From Casuarius casuarius (Eukaryota > Chordata > Aves > Casuariiformes > Casuariidae): DNA of 64,000 nt. Below, one piece after another: positions 13,101 through 25,179 of the stretch. The notes beneath the pieces are model-generated. The model made no database searches and was not told the origin of the DNA. It was given only the letters and a program-made list of their open reading frames with translations. The DNA is taken from NCBI GenBank assembly GCA_003342895.1, contig PTFA01000028.1, forward strand, positions 3,928,433 to 3,992,432. Direction: 5' to 3'. How positions within the stretch are numbered: the stretch's first letter is position 1; each line of letters begins with the position of its first letter. Made by a program: the position numbers and the translations under genes.

Positions 13101-16100
13101 TTTGCATGTCTACTACAAACATTTCTGCAGAATTATAACAAATCTAGTTATCATCAGTTATCTCCTGTCTTTTGTTTATGTTTGGTCTTTGCCAAATGCA
13201 TAGGTTACTCTTGCACGTTTAGATGTTGGACAACTGAAATTAAAGATTGTCTTGTATTTTAGATAAAGTATGTTTATTGTTTTGTTTGTTTGTTTTTAAG
13301 GAATAGCTCCAAATACAATGTTAGCAAAGATGTGCAGTGATCATAATAAACCTAATGGGCAATACAGAATTACACCTGAGAGGCAAGCCGTGCTAGACTT
13401 TGTGAAAGATTTGCCCATTAGGAAGGTAAGAGATTACCATGATGTTTACTACTATACAATCATGTATGTTTTTTATGCTCTAAAAGCAAGATTTTTACTG
13501 AAGAAATAGACCTTTTTTAGGTAATCTGCCCAGTAGTGATTGATTTAAATTGTCTAGATATTGAATCTACAAACGGGAAGTTTCCAGCTTATTGATACTT
13601 ACTCTTTTTCAGGTGCCAGGTATAGGAAAAGTAACAGAGAAGATGTTAAAAGCCCTTGGAATTGTGACTTGCTCAGAACTTTACCAGCAGAGGGCACTGC
13701 TTTCTCTTCTTTTTTCTGAAACATCTTGGCATAATTTCTTGGGTATCTCACTTGGTTTGGGCTCAACACATTTGGAAAAGTATGTTTTAGGGGTTTTTTT
13801 TAATGCATTTACAGTTTGCTGAATGCTTTCTTGTATGTGTTGCATACTATGCATTTTACTGTCAAACCCAACAAATATGCAAATTTGGCTCATTTAATAT
13901 ATATGTTTTTTAATAGTTTTGGGGCTATGCTTGTGGTGTTAGTATACTTACAGGTAAGATACAAAACTTTTGCTTTTTAATATTTGGCCATTATGTGTAA
14001 CAGCCATGTCTAATATGTGAAATCCAAAAAGTCCATCGGAGAAGCTGTGCCTAAGCGTATACCAAGAAATTAAGTTAGTATTGTTTAAGATAACCTCATA
14101 ATTACTAAAATAACTAATGAGAAATTAGTTATTTATCCTAAGCAGAGATCCTAAGAGCAACATTTGTTGCTCTTTATTATATAATTCTAACATTCACGTT
14201 GATGTCTGATCTTCATACTTCTATTGGAAGTAACTTCAATTCTTTGTCTCCCTTCATCTTTATGTGCGTATTAAATAACATAAATAACAATTTGTGAATT
14301 TCCTGGACTTAGAACTGAAGATTTTTATATCCTTCTTCCTGTCTGTTCCTTGAAGGTGATACTACTGGGGTATCAGAATGGGTTTTAGCCTCCTGTTTGG
14401 AAGGGAGGGAATGATTCGTACTAGTGAATACATCTTTTCAATAATATGCATCACTTCTAAGACTGCCCTGAACACAATTGTGCAACTCTGTTGTGTTCTT
14501 AAACAAACAAAAATTTTGCTGTCTTAAGTAACCAAGAGTCCTAATTAAGGATTCTGAGTCCTTTCTTTTAAGTATTCCCTCCTCAAATATTGCTTCCAGG
14601 TAGCTTTCAAAAGTGCTGAAATTCTATTTAAAAGTAATTTGAGACTTTGGTCTGATTTCATTAGGAGTTAGGTTCCAAAGTGTCTGAAGTACTTCAGAAA
14701 AACCTATTCCATATTATTTCTATTACTTCTCTGACAAGGGTTGATCTTCCATTTTTCATTCAACTGCAAAATAATATATACAGTTAGCATTTTGTAGGCC
14801 ACTAATGTATTACCACAAATCTTATGGGTTTTTCTCTTCCTTTTCAGAAGTTTTAACTTGAAACAAAATATGCAGTAAGGTTGACTTTGTAAAGGTGACT
14901 TGCCACAAGATAAAACAGGGTTGTCCAAATATTTGTTTCTGTTCTGATAATGCAACCTTACATGATTCTTTAAAAATCGGTGTGTTCTCTTCCTTTGTTT
15001 ACCCCGTTTAGGTGTTGTCTAGTCTGGGAAATCTCATAGTATGTTTAAAAAAAAATAGAAGCATTTCAAAAAATGAAGGGGAAAATGTTTTTAATTGTAT
15101 TGTCTAAGAAATTGATTTTTATTTGCACCAACTTGATTTCGGTCATTTTTAAAGTGGAGAAAGCAAGCCTGTAACATATCAGCATCTGATTCATCAGTAA
15201 ATGTTTCATCTTATGGTCATTGTCTTTGACCAGCTTCTTTTAGGAGAATGTGAGCATACCAAATTTGTTATTTCTTGTACTTATAAACAGAAAAAACTTA
15301 AAAAGAAAATCTTCTGGGGAATCCTTTTATAAAGAAGAATTGTTAAAGGATGCTCAGTTAAAAGAACAAAACAAATATGAGGAAAAAAACCTATTCATCC
15401 TCTTTAAAAAGGGTGATAGTCTAAGAAAGAAAGCAAACTAATCCCTCAGATGAATCCCTCAGAAGAGAATCCTAAACATTCATAGTATGTTTAGGATTTT
15501 TATCAAAGTACTTCACAGTATATAGCTTGATAAGACAGTATAGGAATTGTAATTAGTTTTTGTTAGCTTTGTTTTTAACTCAGCAGACTCCTAATAGTGG
15601 AGAAGGCTGACTAATTTTACAAACTTTAAATTTTTATTGACATCTGTGACTATTCTATGACTCTGCTTCATCTATAGTAGATTAAGCTTTATGAAGAAAT
15701 ATAGTTTCCTTTTTGCACTCTCTTAAACTTGATATACAAGATTTGTAGAAAAAGCTAATATCCAGACTATGGGAAAGGTTGCTGTTACTTATTGAGACAC
15801 AGTTGTTTGACTCAGAGTTTCTAAAAAGACAATCATTCTAAATAAAGTGAGTATATAAAATATTTTTTCTTTTTAAAGGGATGGAGAAAGAAAAAGTATG
15901 AGCACTGAAAGGTATGCCTTTAATCACCAATCCTACTTAATCACTAAACCTACTTAATACCAACTAGTGTAAAGTTTTTCTAGTCAAATAACTTCACCAT
16001 GTATCTTCTTGTGTTAAAAAGCTAATTGCACGTGCAGTGAGTTCACTACATCAGATTATCAAATTTAATTCTGATTTTTTTTTTCCTTCAGAATTTTATG

Positions 16101-19100
16101 GAGTTACTCCTGTCTGTTTATCTGTTCTGTTTTTTCATTATCTGCTTCTCCTAGTGCCTTTAATGCATCAAAATGGTCTTTAAGCCATAATAAACAGCGG
16201 GAATATGAGGATTTGAATATTTTGTATGTTCTAGTTTAATGTCTTTAATATGTTCCAGTTTTTTTACTGTTGTTGTTCTGATTACATTCTAAAGGAATAT
16301 CTGCAGTCCTAAGATCATAGAAAAGATTTCTAGAGAGCCTGAGAATTCCCATAGATAAGCTATTCCAGTGCTTTGTTGTCTTTGCAATTAGGATAAATCT
16401 GCTTAACTAGTATCTGATTTGGAGCACCCTTGCTGCAAGTTAAGTCCGTTAAGTTAAGCCCTGGTTGACCTGAGGAACAGTTTCTTTCCTCCCTCTTTGC
16501 AAAACCTTTTTGTGTGCTTAAAGACTGTTATGTACCCCCCACCCCTGGTCTTTTCCGTTTTACCACCTGATTTAATGAATACAGGACATCAGTACAAAAT
16601 AGTTGTATTCGTTTCTGTGGATGACACATACTTTTCCGTATACAGTTGACAGATATATCTCATTGCCTCACAAAGGGCTTTATATCATGACAGACAACCT
16701 GGAAGTCTATATAGTTTTTTGGCATGTTTCTATTTTATGCCAAGGTGAGCACATGATATGTGACTTCCTGTGATGAGTGTTGCCAAGATATTTTTCTGGG
16801 TTACCAACCACTTTCTTATGTTTTTTCTTTCATGTCTTCTCTTTCTTTTCCCAGCCTATATTTTCCCAGTTTGCATAGTCCCAGTATAATCTTAGGCTTG
16901 AGATCATAGCTACAACTTCACAACCTTAGGCAATCTTCTTGAAAGTTTCCATGTCTTCTCCCCATGTTATTCTTGCTTAGTATCCTTCAATTTTTCAAAG
17001 AGAAATTGAGAAAAATCTGATGCCTTCTCTTCCGTGTTGTTGTTTCTTATCTGCTTCTTCTGATGCAACAGAATAATTGTGGGCCACCTAAGCAAGCCCT
17101 AGAAGGTTTGGTGCCACCAGAGCCGAGAAATACAGAGCTGTAGTCTTGTGCTGGTTTGGAGGCAGATGGATAATCTGGGTAGCCTCTTGTACCCTTCTGT
17201 CTTTCTTCCCTTCATCTCTCCTGCCTGAGAGAGGTGGGTTTAGACCAGTGAGGTAGATGAGCTGCTAAGTTATACAGTTAGTTGTATGGGGGGAAGAGAT
17301 GGGCCTGCAACAACACTCTATCCTGCCCCTTTCAAAGCTACTGTTTTTACAGCTTCCCAATTACTGCAGCATTGCCATGCTGCCAATCACTGCACCCTTG
17401 TCAGTATAGCACTAGCTGGATAATTTATAGCACTTTGATAATGTTATAGAACCCACAGTAAAATGTTCATCCTTAGTTATTTTGGCAACCTACAACCATT
17501 CTTAGGGGAATGCGAATCATAATAGGGGGTGACTTTTCAATACAGTCAGGTAAACCTGAATGTTACTTAGAGGTGTGATATCCACAAGTTTAGGGACCTC
17601 TTGTTCCTAAATACAAAGGCTACCATGAAACAGTGGATCTGTGAGACCTTCCCAAAAGCACCTGGCAGACATCAGTTTTGCTACCAGCTTCCCTTAAAAC
17701 CACTACTGGCTAAAGGTCACCTTTCCTCTCCAGTTATTACTGAAAGGCAGATATACACCAAAAAAAAAACCCTGTAATTCCCCTGCTAAGGAGCTCTTGG
17801 GAAGGCAGTTAGCAATATTTTTGGCAGAAAGCTAGTTTTTCCTCCTCTGAGGCTAGCCATAATTATCCTAGCTGGCAACCTTTTTCTTAGCATCTGCATT
17901 ATTTATTTCTGCTACTTGGCTCAGAGATTGACTTTTTAATCCTTTCTTTCTTCTGATGTTACACAGCACTGTACAAAGGAGATCATATACAAATGACTTG
18001 ACCGGCTCCATGAATTCAATTGGTGTTAGTATTCTCTCATGTAAATATTTAAGCATTAATGAGCTTAAATCTGATACATTTTCAAATACTGCATGAGAAG
18101 TTGAAATGCCAAATTATTTGGAGGGGGTCGTGATCTTTTTTTAAACACATAGGCATAGATCTTTCTCTATAATATTCACGTTAATGTTCATTCTGCCTTT
18201 GAAGTCAACACTTAAATCCATACAACCTTCTTCTGATGTAGTTTTGTTCAAGTGTTAAAAAAATATATTTTTTAGATAGCAGTCACTGAATAAATTTGAG
18301 GATTCATACTGAAAAAAATCTTATCTTTATCTTAGAACATTCAGTGAAATTAACATAGCAGAAGATCAGTACAGCTTGTGTCGAGAACTTTGCAGAGACC
18401 TGGCTCAAGAGTTACAGAAAGAGGGACTTAAGGTATTTATGTTACTCTCTATTTACTTGCAGAAAGACAGCACTTGGCACTCAAGTTTAAGTGGAGTGTT
18501 AGCGTGAATGCTTTCAGCAGCATCTTACCCTACATTCTGTCTTCGAAAGATTCCATTCTTTAACTTGCATGATTTAGACAGAAATGTGATTTTGCTCAGA
18601 TGGCTGTTTAATAATATCTGTGAAAAATTAAACTAACTCACCAAGTTATTTGGCATATAAGACATTTTATGCTAAAAAGCAATGCTAATATACAAATAAA
18701 GCTGCAGAAAAGAGTGGAACCTGTGCTCTGGCCAACCATATAATTCTGATGTGTTTAAAGGACTGTGTTCTGTCATGTATTGTATGGATGGATGGATCCA
18801 GTTGATAGCCTATAATGTAATTCTAAAAAGTTCATGTGTCCTACGCTTGCTGAAAAGGTATTCATACCATTTAATGGTATGAACGGTATGAACAGTCTCT
18901 GTAGTTCTTCTCCCCCAATTTCTGTTTATTCTTTGGAAAGAACAGTTCATATTTTCTATAGAGGTCTTCATGGTAAAGCAAGAAATAACATTCAAGACCT
19001 AAAAGAATTCTGTTTAGCCGTCTTCAGCCATAAAAAGTTGTCTCCAAAGATAACAAGCAGAAAGGGAAATCATTGGCTGTGAAGGACAAAGGGAAAACTT

Positions 19101-22100
19101 TCAAAAGCACCGGAACAAACCATTTATTTACGTTTGGATGGACATGCTAAGTGACACAAATGGTTTTGAAAGTGTTGCCAAGGGATTTATATTTGAAAAA
19201 AAAGATTAGCAGAATACTAATTCTTAGAATTATTGTGTGGTTACTGAATTGCGTATGTGCATTTACGTGTACAGGTGCTGTGTGTTGTTCTGATAGCACC
19301 ATGCAGGAGGAAGTTTTCAGCAGACCCTTCATTGGATATCACCTAAGGATCCTTACTCATTTTCCCAGCAAGGTTGAGATAACTGGTGCTGAAAGTGCCC
19401 GGGTTGGGAAATATATTTGTGATAGGCAGGGGCAGAAGTTCTGGCTGCAGCTAGAGCATGAAATGTATTGACTATGCACTGTTGGCAGATGGTCTGCTGG
19501 GGACCATAGCCAAATGAACCAGTTTAGAGAATTCGGCTTTGACAGCAGTTTAGGAGCAAGTGCAGAATTTTACAGACAAGTCCTTGGCAATGCCCCTTGC
19601 CCTACCCAAATAAGGGTAGAGTCTTGATTATAGAATATATATATATTTATGGAAGCTACGTGAGAATTGTTTCTGTGCCATGTGGTATACATTTAACTTT
19701 CTTTTGTAGGGTAAAACTGTTACCCTGAAGCTGAAGAATGTGAATTTTGAAGTAAAAACAAGAGCTTCAACTGTGCCATCCTCTGTTTCTACTGAGGAGG
19801 AAATATTTGCTGTCGCTAAAGACTTGTTAGGAACAGAAATTGATACTGTTTCTCCTCATCCTTTACGGATAAGACTTATGGGTATACTATTTCAAACTTC
19901 TTCCTTTTTAGAGTTAGAACTTATCATGTATCAAAATAGTAGCCTGTGCTCTGAAGTAAAATTAGTCTAAATGGATTTATCCTTTTTCCATTACTCTGGT
20001 AGTTTTTGCAAAGTGGAGCAATTCTGGAGTGCTAAATAGTGACTCAGTATTGTTTCACTGTCTGAGGTTGTATCTTTCCTACCACCTGTTACTCCTGGAC
20101 CAATTTACAGGTCAGCATGAGAGCAAAAACTTAATGCATAGCAGTCTTTAATTCTGCTGCCTTAAAAGAGCATTTAAATCTGCATTGTTCCACAGCAGCA
20201 ACTAGCTTCTGTCTGTAACTGCTTTTAGAAACAAAAGCCTTAAATAAAAGTGCTTCTAATTTGAAGATGCTGTGTTTTGACAGAAGTTACCAGATTTCTT
20301 GCAGAAATAAATTGTATGTTTGGATTCTAAGATCCACATACTTCAAATGCTTATACATTTTTCTATTTGAACCATCCAATGATATATAAAACTTACTTGT
20401 TCTGTTAAAATATGCTGAAGGAAAAAATATTTTGATGGGAAAATTTCATCCAGAACTATCTTTCAGACTTGATTCTACATAACTGTATTAAGTTTATAGC
20501 CTCCCATTATAGTGCAATCAGTTAATACTTCATGGGTTCTGAAATTAATGATAGAGTTGGGCAAGTCTTCAGGCATGATAATACAGTTGTATGGATCTTG
20601 TGATCCGCTTTCAGCATTTGCAGGTAGTATAGCTTCTCTTTAGAGTTCAGGTGCACTTTTATCGAGTGGTTGTATACCTGAGAAAGGTGTTCATTAAGTA
20701 CTAATATCAAAATTTCATAAAATTGGTGTTATAAATTGCAACTTTCATTTTTCATCATTAGGTGTACGAGTATCGGGATTTCTAAGTGAAGAAGAGAAGA
20801 AATACCAACAAAAAAGCATTAAAAGTTTCCTAAAATCAGGAAAAGATATCAGTTTTCTTAGGCTTGGGCCAGGGAAATCCAACCAAGAATACTGCACAAA
20901 AAATTCAGAAGCAACTCCCAGAGGGAGTTTTTTTGATAAAAAGCGAGCTGCAAGGCAACAAAACAGTGAGGATCTTCTAAACGAAACAGTAGGTAAGCAG
21001 CTCTTTTGTGATAGGAAATCATCCACAAATTTTGTGGAAGAAACGGACAAAGTCACAGCCATACAGAATTCTACTGTGTGTAAGATCTTCACCTGCCCTG
21101 TTTGTTTTGAGGAGCAAAGAAGCAGTAATTTGGAAGAGCTTAACAGACATATTGATGAGTGTCTTGCTGGGAGTCTTGTTAAAGATACTGTAGAAATATC
21201 AAAGAATGAGAATTCAAAAGAAAATACATTTAACTTTTTTCCATACTGTAAAAATGAAAATGTTGAGGTATGTCAGAACAATAAAACAGATCAGTTGGCA
21301 GGTACATGCCAGTCAGCAAGTACATCTGGCAACTCTGCTAGCAATAGCACAGAAAAATTATCTCAGATAGTAGTTGATAAACCTCATGAAGAAAGACAGC
21401 CTAGCCAGCTCAGTGTTATGGCTAGAAATGTGTGTATAAAACAGTGTCTTCTTCCCAAAAGAATTCCTCTGGAGAGTACAGACCATCTTGAAAAGACTGA
21501 GAATACAGAAGAAACTAGTTCATCCTGTTTCTTTGAAGCCAAAGAAGACAATGTTCTTGTTTGTCCAGTTTGTAATTTAGAGCAGAAAACCACTAGCCTT
21601 ATGTCATTTAATAGACATGTGGATATCTGCTTAAATAAAGGCATTATCCAGGAGCTGACAGAAAAAAATGATTGTCCTACTAAGACTTATGATACAGAAA
21701 ATTCAAACAGAGTTGGTGAGTATGCACATTAAGATTTATTTGATTGTTCAAATTACTCATGTGTGTAATAAAAATAATTTGGTTATTGTATACTTCGAAC
21801 TTTTCAGGGCTTTGAGATTGTTGCCACAAATTAATTTGAGTAAAGTCTGTGTAAAAGTAAACCTTTTTAAATAAAAATATCAAGTTCCTTTCGATGACAA
21901 ATTAGATTTATGAATGAAGTGGTAGTTACGCAGTATATCTTCTTTTGTGGTGAAGGTGATGTAGGAATTACTACTCATTTCTGTCCAATCCCATGGTTGT
22001 TATCCCCCCAACCATGCTCAGAAAGATGTTTGTAAGGTCACTCTGAAATTTCTATCAGTGAAAATGTTTTTAACCTGGATCATTTCATTCAGATGACAGA

Positions 22101-23187
22101 AAAGTTCAATTAAGTAATGTGTTGGCAAAAACAAAGAGGTTGTGAACTAAAGCATAAAGGCAGGAACTTGCAACCCCCCCTTTTTTTTTCTCCACCAATA
22201 AATGTGTCGCATAACCGCACTTGTAGCATGCCAAACCAATAGCATATTTACTCATGTAGCTTCTCTTTTTGGTGAAGAGTTAATTTGGGGGTTATGACAA
22301 TGAAGAATTTTTTGACAAGATTAGAGGCCATGCATGGGTATTTCTGTAGCTGCTTAAAATGCCTTGTTTCTCATCTAGCTTGGGAGCTTAATAAGATAAA
22401 ATTAAAATGCTAATGTGTTAAAATTATTGGAACACAGTTAAGACTTACAATATGAATCTTTTACAAGGAAAATTTTATAAGCAGTATTGTTGTTAGCTGT
22501 GCAGACAGGCTTTGTTATAAATGAAAATCTTTCTGTTAGTAAAGATTCTTTTTCCCCTAAAGGATAAACAATTTAAAAACATAGTTTTCAATAGCCAGCT
22601 TGAAAATCAACTACATTCTACTGAAATATTTATGAAAACTGCAACAGCGTTCAAATTAATCCCTTAAGATTCAATAACTAAAGGTTTTTGCTTTTTCTCT
22701 TTTAAATATGTTACTGTAAATGGCAGTGCTGAAACTGCAGATAATAAAATGTTACCTACTTCTTGGGAGGGATTGAGTTCAGATACGTCAGAAAAGAATG
22801 GGAAGGAAAAGCTTTACCTGGAACTATTCTTTTAAAAGTTTTGCTAGGCATGCATTTTCCACAGCATTCTTGCTGTATAAGTAATTCATTTTGGTTGTTC
22901 CCAATTATTTTTAGGAAGTTTAAGTAGAGGACAACAGTGTACAAATCCATCACAAGGAACAAAAAGGTAAGGGTTTTCTGGAAACTGATCACACAACTCT
23001 TTTTAAAATAATAATGCTATCAAGTTATTCAGTTTTCTAAAGTTGTGTGAATGTGTTGTGTATGTTTCCCTCTTATTTATTTATTTTTTTCTTTAACTTT
23101 AGGTCTGGACTTGCAACTTCACAGTCAGTATCAAAAAAGGCCAAGTCAAGCAATTCCAAGCATACAATTGAAATGTTTTTTAAATGA
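1025..23187 (+). CDS. POLK: DNA polymerase kappa (POLK), 3' 13 coding exons; 5' end outside window
   Basis: Y-family translesion DNA polymerase that bypasses minor-groove adducts and extends mismatched termini in the nucleus. Joined coding segments: 1025-1144, 7497-7649, 7984-8115, 9673-9826, 11274-11495, 13301-13425, 13613-13779, 15879-15911, 18336-18432, 19710-19881, 20762-21715, 22915-22966, 23103-23187. All have AG/GT borders and compatible phases, totalling 2466 nt (821 codons plus stop). Seen motifs: HIDMDAFY (metal-binding Asp and the Tyr steric gate of the family), [10 protein letters not shown] (catalytic Asp-Glu), helix-hairpin-helix [19 protein letters not shown] (Rev1-interacting FF motif), two C-x2-C-x14-H-x3-C UBZ fingers, and a terminal IEMFFK PIP-box-like tail. 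Human POLK is 870 aa, so roughly the first 45 residues lie upstream of the window. Identity to the human protein as I recall it is high throughout the core. The gene looks intact. Confidence 0.97.
4053..4089. repeat. Alternating purine-pyrimidine (GT/GC/CA) tract
   Basis: Near-continuous alternation of TG, CG and CA dinucleotides, self-complementary around the central GCGCACACGCGCGTGCG. Such tracts are candidates for Z-DNA or cruciform structure. It lies deep in an intron. Confidence 0.6.
6403..6430. other. Ambiguous bases beside a poly-C run
   Basis: Isolated N characters are interspersed with T and C, followed by an uninterrupted C run of about 13. This is a likely sequencing or consensus failure at a homopolymer, so the local sequence is unreliable. 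Confidence 0.9.
7497..7649 (+). CDS. POLK: POLK coding exon with first catalytic carboxylate and steric gate
   Basis: Fifty-one codons, phase 0. Begins [15 protein letters not shown] and contains [14 protein letters not shown]. The first Asp of DMD is a metal ligand in the family and the Tyr after AF is the steric gate against ribonucleotides. Ends at GSMSML before donor GTAAGG. In-frame ATGs upstream of the acceptor are intronic. Confidence 0.97.
7984..8115 (+). CDS. POLK: POLK coding exon, fingers region
   Basis: Forty-four codons, phase 0: [20 protein letters not shown] through [11 protein letters not shown], followed by [14 protein letters not shown] is the dNTP-triphosphate binding region of Y-family fingers. 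Preceded by a pyrimidine tract and AAG. Confidence 0.96.
8116..9672 (+). other. POLK: POLK intron
   Basis: AT-rich, with no recognisable gene, RNA or repeat. Minus-strand open frames at 8228-8446 and 8968-9201 have no coding features I recognise. Confidence 0.6.
9673..9826 (+). CDS. POLK: POLK coding exon with second catalytic pair
   Basis: 154 nt, ending in phase 1. Encodes [20 protein letters not shown], then YLNIT and [10 protein letters not shown]. The Asp-Glu of LDEAY completes the metal-binding triad. The final residues (NTESTTEN) are in the variable loop, as in mammals. Donor GTAAGC. Confidence 0.96.
9827..11273 (+). other. POLK: POLK intron with in-frame open 3' end
   Basis: No repeat or gene recognised. 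The last 105 nt (11169-11273) are open in the POLK frame and preceded by a strong pyrimidine-rich acceptor; see the alternative-acceptor finding. Confidence 0.6.
11274..11495 (+). CDS. POLK: POLK coding exon, variable insert and finger/palm return
   Basis: Begins after ATAG with [13 protein letters not shown], has SPLLFEDN, then [20 protein letters not shown] and LTASAG; phase 1 at both ends. This start makes the segment (about 75 aa) close to the human length (about 82 aa). A stronger-looking acceptor at 11168 would add 35 in-frame residues (KVKLLLNSF to CYNI) with no human counterpart. I prefer the shorter form but cannot exclude the longer one. Confidence 0.85.
11496..13300 (+). other. POLK: POLK intron
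   Basis: Contains a short GT/AT dinucleotide run near 11693-11712. No other recognisable feature. The 13012-13203 open frame is shadowed by intron and has no homology I know. Confidence 0.6.
13301..13425 (+). CDS. POLK: POLK coding exon, thumb entry
   Basis: 125 nt; completes a split Gly codon, then [20 protein letters not shown] through FVKDLPIRK. Acceptor TTTTTAAG, donor [15 protein letters not shown] with KPNGQ is a Y-family signature. Ends in phase 0. Confidence 0.96.
13613..13779 (+). CDS. POLK: POLK coding exon, thumb helix-hairpin-helix
   Basis: Starts [17 protein letters not shown] (helix-hairpin-helix that grips DNA), then [18 protein letters not shown] and [11 protein letters not shown]. 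Ends in phase 2, with donor GTATGT at 13780. Confidence 0.96.
13780..15878 (+). other. POLK: POLK intron
   Basis: AT-rich with no recognised element. The lysine-rich open frame at 15250-15441 has no POLK equivalent and looks like chance. Confidence 0.6.
15879..15911 (+). CDS. POLK: POLK 33-nt microexon
   Basis: Encodes [10 protein letters not shown] between two split codons (AA|G and AG|A). Both borders fit GT-AG, and the peptide matches the conserved polymerase segment leading into the little-finger domain (human [11 protein letters not shown] as recalled). Its small size makes it easy for gene predictors to miss. Confidence 0.93.
15912..18335 (+). other. POLK: POLK intron
   Basis: No gene or repeat recognised. 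Polypyrimidine patches only. Confidence 0.6.
18336..18432 (+). CDS. POLK: POLK coding exon, little-finger domain start
   Basis: Completes Arg, then [20 protein letters not shown] and [12 protein letters not shown]. 97 nt, ends in phase 0, donor GTATTT. Matches the start of the Y-family little finger. Confidence 0.95.
18433..19709 (+). other. POLK: POLK intron with small palindrome
   Basis: Contains a perfect 10-bp inverted repeat with 3-bp loop at 18861-18883 (TTCATACCAT arms) and open frames on both strands near 18810-19470. None resembles a known protein, so I regard them as chance. Confidence 0.5.
19710..19881 (+). CDS. POLK: POLK coding exon, little-finger core
   Basis: [20 protein letters not shown], then [15 protein letters not shown] and [10 protein letters not shown]. 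The basic beta-strand [12 protein letters not shown] is the classic little-finger DNA-contact strand. 172 nt, phase 1 at the 3' end. Confidence 0.96.
19882..20761 (+). other. POLK: POLK intron
   Basis: Nothing recognised in this 880-nt intron. Confidence 0.6.
20762..21715 (+). CDS. POLK: POLK large coding exon: Rev1-binding motif and two UBZ fingers
   Basis: A 954-nt exon that begins by completing Gly, then [13 protein letters not shown]. The FF pair of SFFDKKR at about 20936-20956 is the Rev1-interacting region. UBZ1 spans 21094-21162 (CPVC, His at 21148, Cys at 21160). UBZ2 spans 21562-21630 (CPVC at 21562, His at 21616, Cys at 21628). Both have identical C-x2-C-x14-H-x3-C spacing and all four ligands, so both should bind ubiquitin, as needed for recruitment to monoubiquitinated PCNA. 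The linkers diverge strongly from mammals, as expected for this disordered tail. Ends in phase 1 before GTGAGT. Confidence 0.96.
21716..22914 (+). other. POLK: POLK intron
   Basis: No recognised feature apart from a short C/T homopolymer near 22173-22190. Confidence 0.6.
22915..22966 (+). CDS. POLK: POLK penultimate coding exon
   Basis: 52 nt, [18 protein letters not shown] with split codons at both ends. A low-complexity basic linker following UBZ2; corresponds to the Ser/Gly-rich segment of the human tail. Confidence 0.85.
23103..23187 (+). CDS. POLK: POLK final coding exon with PIP-box-like C terminus
   Basis: Encodes [20 protein letters not shown] and then TIEMFFK followed by TGA. The KKAK stretch is a likely nuclear signal, and the terminal aliphatic-x-x-F-F tail corresponds to the PCNA-interacting end of human POLK. 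Confidence 0.93.
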
Positions 23188-24215
23188 CTATGTAGCAATG
23201 TATGAAGTATTTCATAATGTTTCATGACTGCAAATTAACTTAGCATCAGTGGTAGGCTTGAGTCAGATGACTGTCTCTTCGAAGTCATTGCACGCTTGTA
23301 TAAAAAGAACATGATTGAGGTAGAAGACAACTGAGGTCATCTAGTTTTTTTGAGAATAATACAATTTTCTCAGTTGTTTCTGAGAAACAAAATTTGCTAG
23401 CACTTAGTTTTTGTTTGTTTACATTGAAAATGTGAAACTCCTTTGTTGGAGTCGCCAGCAGTCTCGTGGGTTGTCTCTGGTGTTCGACAGACAGAGCAGG
23501 GAGGTTAGAGCTGCCTCTGAGCAAGCCAGCAGGGCAACTGCCTGAGCAAGCAGGCATCGTTAGCTAGGGTGCCAGGCTGGGCTCACATGAGGGCACTCAT
23601 CGCAGACCCGCGCTAGCATCTCTGCCAGGCCTGGTGCTGTGTTGCACATGACAGATGTACTAACTCTGGCTTGCGCTTCCTCTGGCAATTCAGCACCAAA
23701 CCGAATTGTGGTATCAGCTGTGTTATAGTAAAGGAGAGGTGGGTTTCCTGATTTCAGTTCTTATGAACATTTGTTACCTCAGTTGAGACAAAAATGGTTG
23801 GCGTTGCAGTTTCAGAGGAAAAGAGCAAGAATTCAGAGCCCAGGCAAGTTTCCAGTGTAGTCCCTGGAAATTATTTCAATTAGAGGTGATGCGCCAACCC
23901 TGACAGGCTCAGTCTTATGAGATACAAAATGATTTCAGTGATTTAAAAAAATGTAATAAACCTGTTGATGAGAAAAGGATGCCTCTGCGTTAGTCAGATG
24001 TACGCTGTTTGATCCTTGGCCTTTCAAAAGAGACAGAGAACTTTGGGTTTCTTTGGAACTGTCAAGTCGATACCTTTCAGTGGCAGTAAATTCACTCTAG
24101 AAAGTCTTATAGTGCAATAATTATATGAATGACATGTAAATATTCATGATGCTAAAATGAAGCAACTTTCTTATTATTACTCATATTTCTCTTTGAAAAG
24201 TGTTTTGTATTTTTT

Positions 24216-24221
24216 AATAAA
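24216..24221 (+). terminator. POLK: Candidate POLK poly(A) signal (proximal)
   Basis: Canonical AATAAA in AT-rich context about 1.03 kb after the stop. A TG-rich segment follows near 24235-24250, compatible with a downstream element. Confidence 0.45.
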
Positions 24222-25179
24222 CTATTTTATAAGTACATGTGTGGAAGGGGAAAGTTGTGAAGTGCAAATATTTAAACTATTCTGTTAAGATATTTTCCTC
24301 TTCACACCAGATTGCTTATATGTAGATATTTTATTATAATTAAATAATATTTATCAAGCAAATAATTTATGATGGTAGCATACTTCTTAAAGTTATACAA
24401 ACAATGACGAGCCCTTGATGAAATATGAAGTGATTTTTAAATTGCATAGTCTTTAAGGAAATGGTGGTGATAAAAGCATCTGTTTTGTTGTTTAACTGTA
24501 TTGGGATTATTCTGTGTTTTTGATTTTTCTGGGTTTTTTGTTTTTCTTTTTTTTCCTCTCCAAACAAATATGTACATGATCTGTTCTGGATGCTCTGGTT
24601 AGGTCCAGAATCTGCTTCTTCACTTCCCAATTTGCTGGAATGATTTAAAAATTCACCGTCTCTACCTCCTCATCTCTACTCATTTGCCAGAAGCCACTAT
24701 GCCCACAGCTCTGTCATTTGAATTCATGTCAGTGCTCCCTAATCTGCTTTGGACCAAATCAGCTGGGCTAGTTCAGGCTGCTGTGTAAGCTAGCTCAGTT
24801 GACTTTGTCTAAAGCAGGTCAGTGAGCATTCAGCATGTGCTGTCCTGCTGATGGAGCTGGGGGATGGCAACTTTTGGTTGGAGAGACATAAAAGCAACTG
24901 GGGGAGCAATAGCTTAAGTTGCCACTCCTGTTTAGAAAGTGAACATCTGTCCCATAATTAGCCTACATCTGCCTGTATGCTGTCTCTTAAGTCGTTATTT
25001 GACTGTTAGACTAGATGCTGGACTGTACCTCACTGTCACATGTTAACACAAGGTCTGATTCATTAAACTTGTAAAATCTGATTATTATCTTCCCTTTGTT
25101 TGTGTGTATTTCTTTCAAATTTAGATTTTTATTTGTGCATTACTTGTGCAAAAAAAACCCTACTGTAAATGTTGGAACA

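Noticed and set aside
19151..19471. 106-codon open frame in a POLK intron
   Set aside because: No homology I know, no splice context, and antisense frames of similar length in the same place.
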